Assembly: GCA_001795335.1 (NCBI GenBank)
Contig: MGOK01000114.1
Location: 10,647-16,558, forward strand
Direction of reading: 5' to 3'
From: Chloroflexi bacterium RBG_19FT_COMBO_55_16
GTDB taxonomy: Bacteria; Chloroflexota; Anaerolineae; Anaerolineales; UBA4823
Length of the DNA stretch: 5,912 nt
A model generated the notes under the pieces. That model made no database searches and was not told the DNA's origin. It saw only the letters and a list, made by a program, of their open reading frames with translations. Positions 5,205-5,912 of the stretch are shown here, piece by piece. Made by a program: the position numbers and the translations under genes. Every line of letters begins with the position of its first letter. Within the stretch, counting starts at the first letter, position 1.

Positions 5205-5369
5205 ATGTTGTGGACTATCATCATCATTCTATTAGTACTTTGGCTACTCGGCTTTTTCGGTCGGAATATAAGTCCAAGATTCCCAAAGACCGGTAATTGG
5301 ATCCATACTCTGATTGTTATCGCCATTATTCTTGTCATATTGAACCTGCTTGGGGTAGTTAATCTCTAG
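5205..5369 (+). CDS. lmo0937 family small membrane protein
   Basis: The 54-aa product starts MLWTIIIILLVLWLLGFFG, matching the MLWTI-(I/V)LL-LWLLG opening of the lmo0937 family (DUF5670). A second helix follows at about 33-53 (WIHTLIVIAIILVILNLLG), with the IH-LLVIA-type pattern of the family. Between the helices is a longer, basic loop (RNISPRFPKTGN) than I recall as typical. AAAAGGAG-type pairing at 5191-5197, 7 nt before the ATG at 5205, supports the start. The family is small, two-helix and of unknown function. It is the last gene before the strong hairpin at 5437-5466. Confidence 0.85.
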   Translation: MLWTIIIILLVLWLLGFFGRNISPRFPKTGNWIHTLIVIAIILVILNLLGVVNL

Positions 5370-5436
5370 CGTTTCAACGATTTGACAGGGCTTGTCGAAG
5401 CTAATGAAGTCTTCATCTTGTTTTCCGCAAGGCAAA

Positions 5437-5466
5437 CTGCCACCCAGTTAATCGACTGGGTGGCAG
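5437..5466 (+). terminator. Strong hairpin, probable end of the small-protein operon
   Basis: CTGCCACCCAGT (5437-5448) and ACTGGGTGGCAG (5455-5466) form a perfect 12-bp stem around the 6-nt loop TAATCG. It lies 67 nt after the lmo0937-type stop. No clean U-run follows (AATGTTGGAATTTT), so it is either a non-canonical terminator or a 3'-end stabilising structure. On the other strand it is followed by TTTGCCTTG, also a poor U-run. Confidence 0.6.
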
Positions 5467-5470
5467 AATG

Positions 5471-5484
5471 TTGGAATTTTCCAA
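5471..5484. repeat. Short palindrome after the terminator-like hairpin
   Basis: TTGGAA (5471-5476) and TTCCAA (5479-5484) are perfect complements around TT. The site is AT-rich and lies 4 nt after the long hairpin. It could be a protein-binding dyad or part of the termination region. Confidence 0.35.
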
Positions 5485-5521
5485 TTCACAATGGATTAAT
5501 CCTTGCGTGAATTTACAATTT

Positions 5522-5568
5522 ATCGATGGAGTAGGGAGTATTACCTTTGATGCGAAGGTGACATCGAT
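5522..5568 (+). other. Nested inverted repeats, possible structured leader element
   Basis: ATCGATG (5522-5528) pairs with CATCGAT (5562-5568). Inside, ACCTT (5543-5547) pairs with AAGGT (5555-5559) around a 7-nt loop. The nested arrangement suggests a folded RNA if this stretch is transcribed. No known riboswitch class was recognised. Chance pairing is possible. Confidence 0.25.
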
Positions 5569-5597
5569 CTGCGATTTTACAGAGCATCAACTTCAAT

Positions 5598-5697
5598 GAG
5601 ATGGTTAGGAGAGGCTTATTCCCGGCTTTTCTAACGAAGCAAGCACCGAGAGTAAACAGTGTTCAGCCCTTTGCAGCGTTAACTGGTGAGCCATCTC
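5598..5697 (+). other. Possible multi-branched RNA structure upstream of the rhomboid gene
   Basis: GAGATGG (5598-5604) pairs with CCATCTC (5691-5697), closing about 86 nt. Within this, TTAGGAGA (5605-5612) can pair with TTTTCTAA (5627-5634), including two G-U pairs. AGTAAAC (5651-5657) pairs with GTTAACT (5678-5684) with one mismatch. Together these make a three-helix layout ending 63 nt before the rhomboid start. It could be a leader or a small RNA; no known family is recognised. Confidence 0.25.
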
Positions 5698-5760
5698 GCG
5701 ACCTCAGGGAGCTGTATGTCTGACTCTTAGTTTATCAAAATATAAAAGGAGTAAAACCTT

Positions 5761-5912
5761 ATGTTACCTATTGGTGATGATGATTCTGCTCGTAGAACTG
5801 TCCCACTGGTCACTTATGCCTTGATTGCTCTGAACATCCTGTTTTTCTTTGTTGAGCTGAGTGGCGGTGAGGCTTTTATTGATAAATGGGCTTTCGTTCC
5901 CAGCCGCTTCCT
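5761..5912 (+). CDS. Rhomboid family intramembrane serine protease (N-terminus only)
   Basis: The frame runs from the ATG at 5761 to the window edge, about 50 residues. It begins MLPIGDDDSARRTVPLVTYA, followed by the first membrane helix (about 17-34, VTYALIALNILFFFVEL) and KWAFVPSRF. An N-terminal D-D-x-x-R-R-x-P stretch, then V-Y-LIALN-L-F, then an (Q/K)WA-VP-R segment, is typical of the bacterial rhomboid subfamily of PF01694. The catalytic Ser (GxSG) and His lie downstream, outside the window, so activity cannot be judged. AAAAGGAG (5744-5751), 9 nt upstream, supports the start. It is separated from the small-protein cluster by the strong hairpin and probably has its own promoter. Confidence 0.8.
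   Translation, partial: MLPIGDDDSARRTVPLVTYALIALNILFFFVELSGGEAFIDKWAFVPSRF

Larger units (their letters stand above)
5370..5760. other. 391-bp non-coding region between the small-protein cluster and the rhomboid gene
   Basis: No convincing gene was found; the ATG codons here run into stops within a few codons. The stretch holds the strong hairpin at 5437-5466, a second short palindrome at 5471-5484 and two larger sets of complementary segments (5522-5568 and 5598-5697) before the rhomboid ribosome site at 5744-5751. No clear promoter could be picked out. Confidence 0.7.

Noticed and set aside
5382..5410. TTGACA at 5382-5387 as a promoter -35 box for the rhomboid gene.
   Set aside because: No acceptable -10 box lies at 16-18 bp, and the strong hairpin at 5437 would lie just downstream.
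5244..5435. A 63-codon minus-strand frame opposite the lmo0937-type gene.
   Set aside because: It overlaps a clear family member on the other strand, and its product is unremarkable.

Overview
The window looks like a piece of a Chloroflexota (probably Anaerolineae-type) chromosome. This is inference. It rests on the large SARP/BTAD-type ATPase regulator, the mix of small stress-associated membrane proteins, moderate GC content and strong GGAG-type ribosome binding sites. No rRNA, tRNA, CRISPR array, transposase or phage gene was seen.

Layout. Positions 1-1709 (minus strand) hold the N-terminal 569 residues of a BTAD/AAA-ATPase transcriptional regulator whose 3' end lies outside the window. 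A 115-bp divergent intergenic region (1710-1824) follows. It carries a perfect minus-strand -10 box and a 7+7 bp palindrome that could be a shared operator. Positions 1825-2208 (plus) encode an uncharacterised 127-aa protein.

From a good sigma70-like promoter (2231-2259) to a strong 12-bp hairpin (5437-5466) there is a run of same-strand small genes, each with its own Shine-Dalgarno sequence. In order they are: GlsB/YeaQ/YmgE-type membrane protein, a 189-aa membrane-anchored coiled-coil protein, a CsbD-family protein, a DUF883/ElaB-like membrane-anchored protein, a broken CsbD C-terminal fragment, a YggT-like membrane protein with a repetitive Thr/Gln-rich tail, a 45-aa half-length GlsB-like protein, a 52-aa two-helix membrane protein, and a 54-aa lmo0937-family membrane protein. 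Three of these are under 60 codons and easily missed by gene callers.

The run reads as an envelope or general-stress small-protein operon, perhaps controlled by the single promoter at its head. It also shows local duplication and decay: a second csbD is reduced to its last third, and a second GlsB-like gene to about half length. After a 391-bp non-coding stretch with several inverted repeats (5370-5760), the window ends in the N-terminus of a rhomboid-family intramembrane protease (5761 onward).
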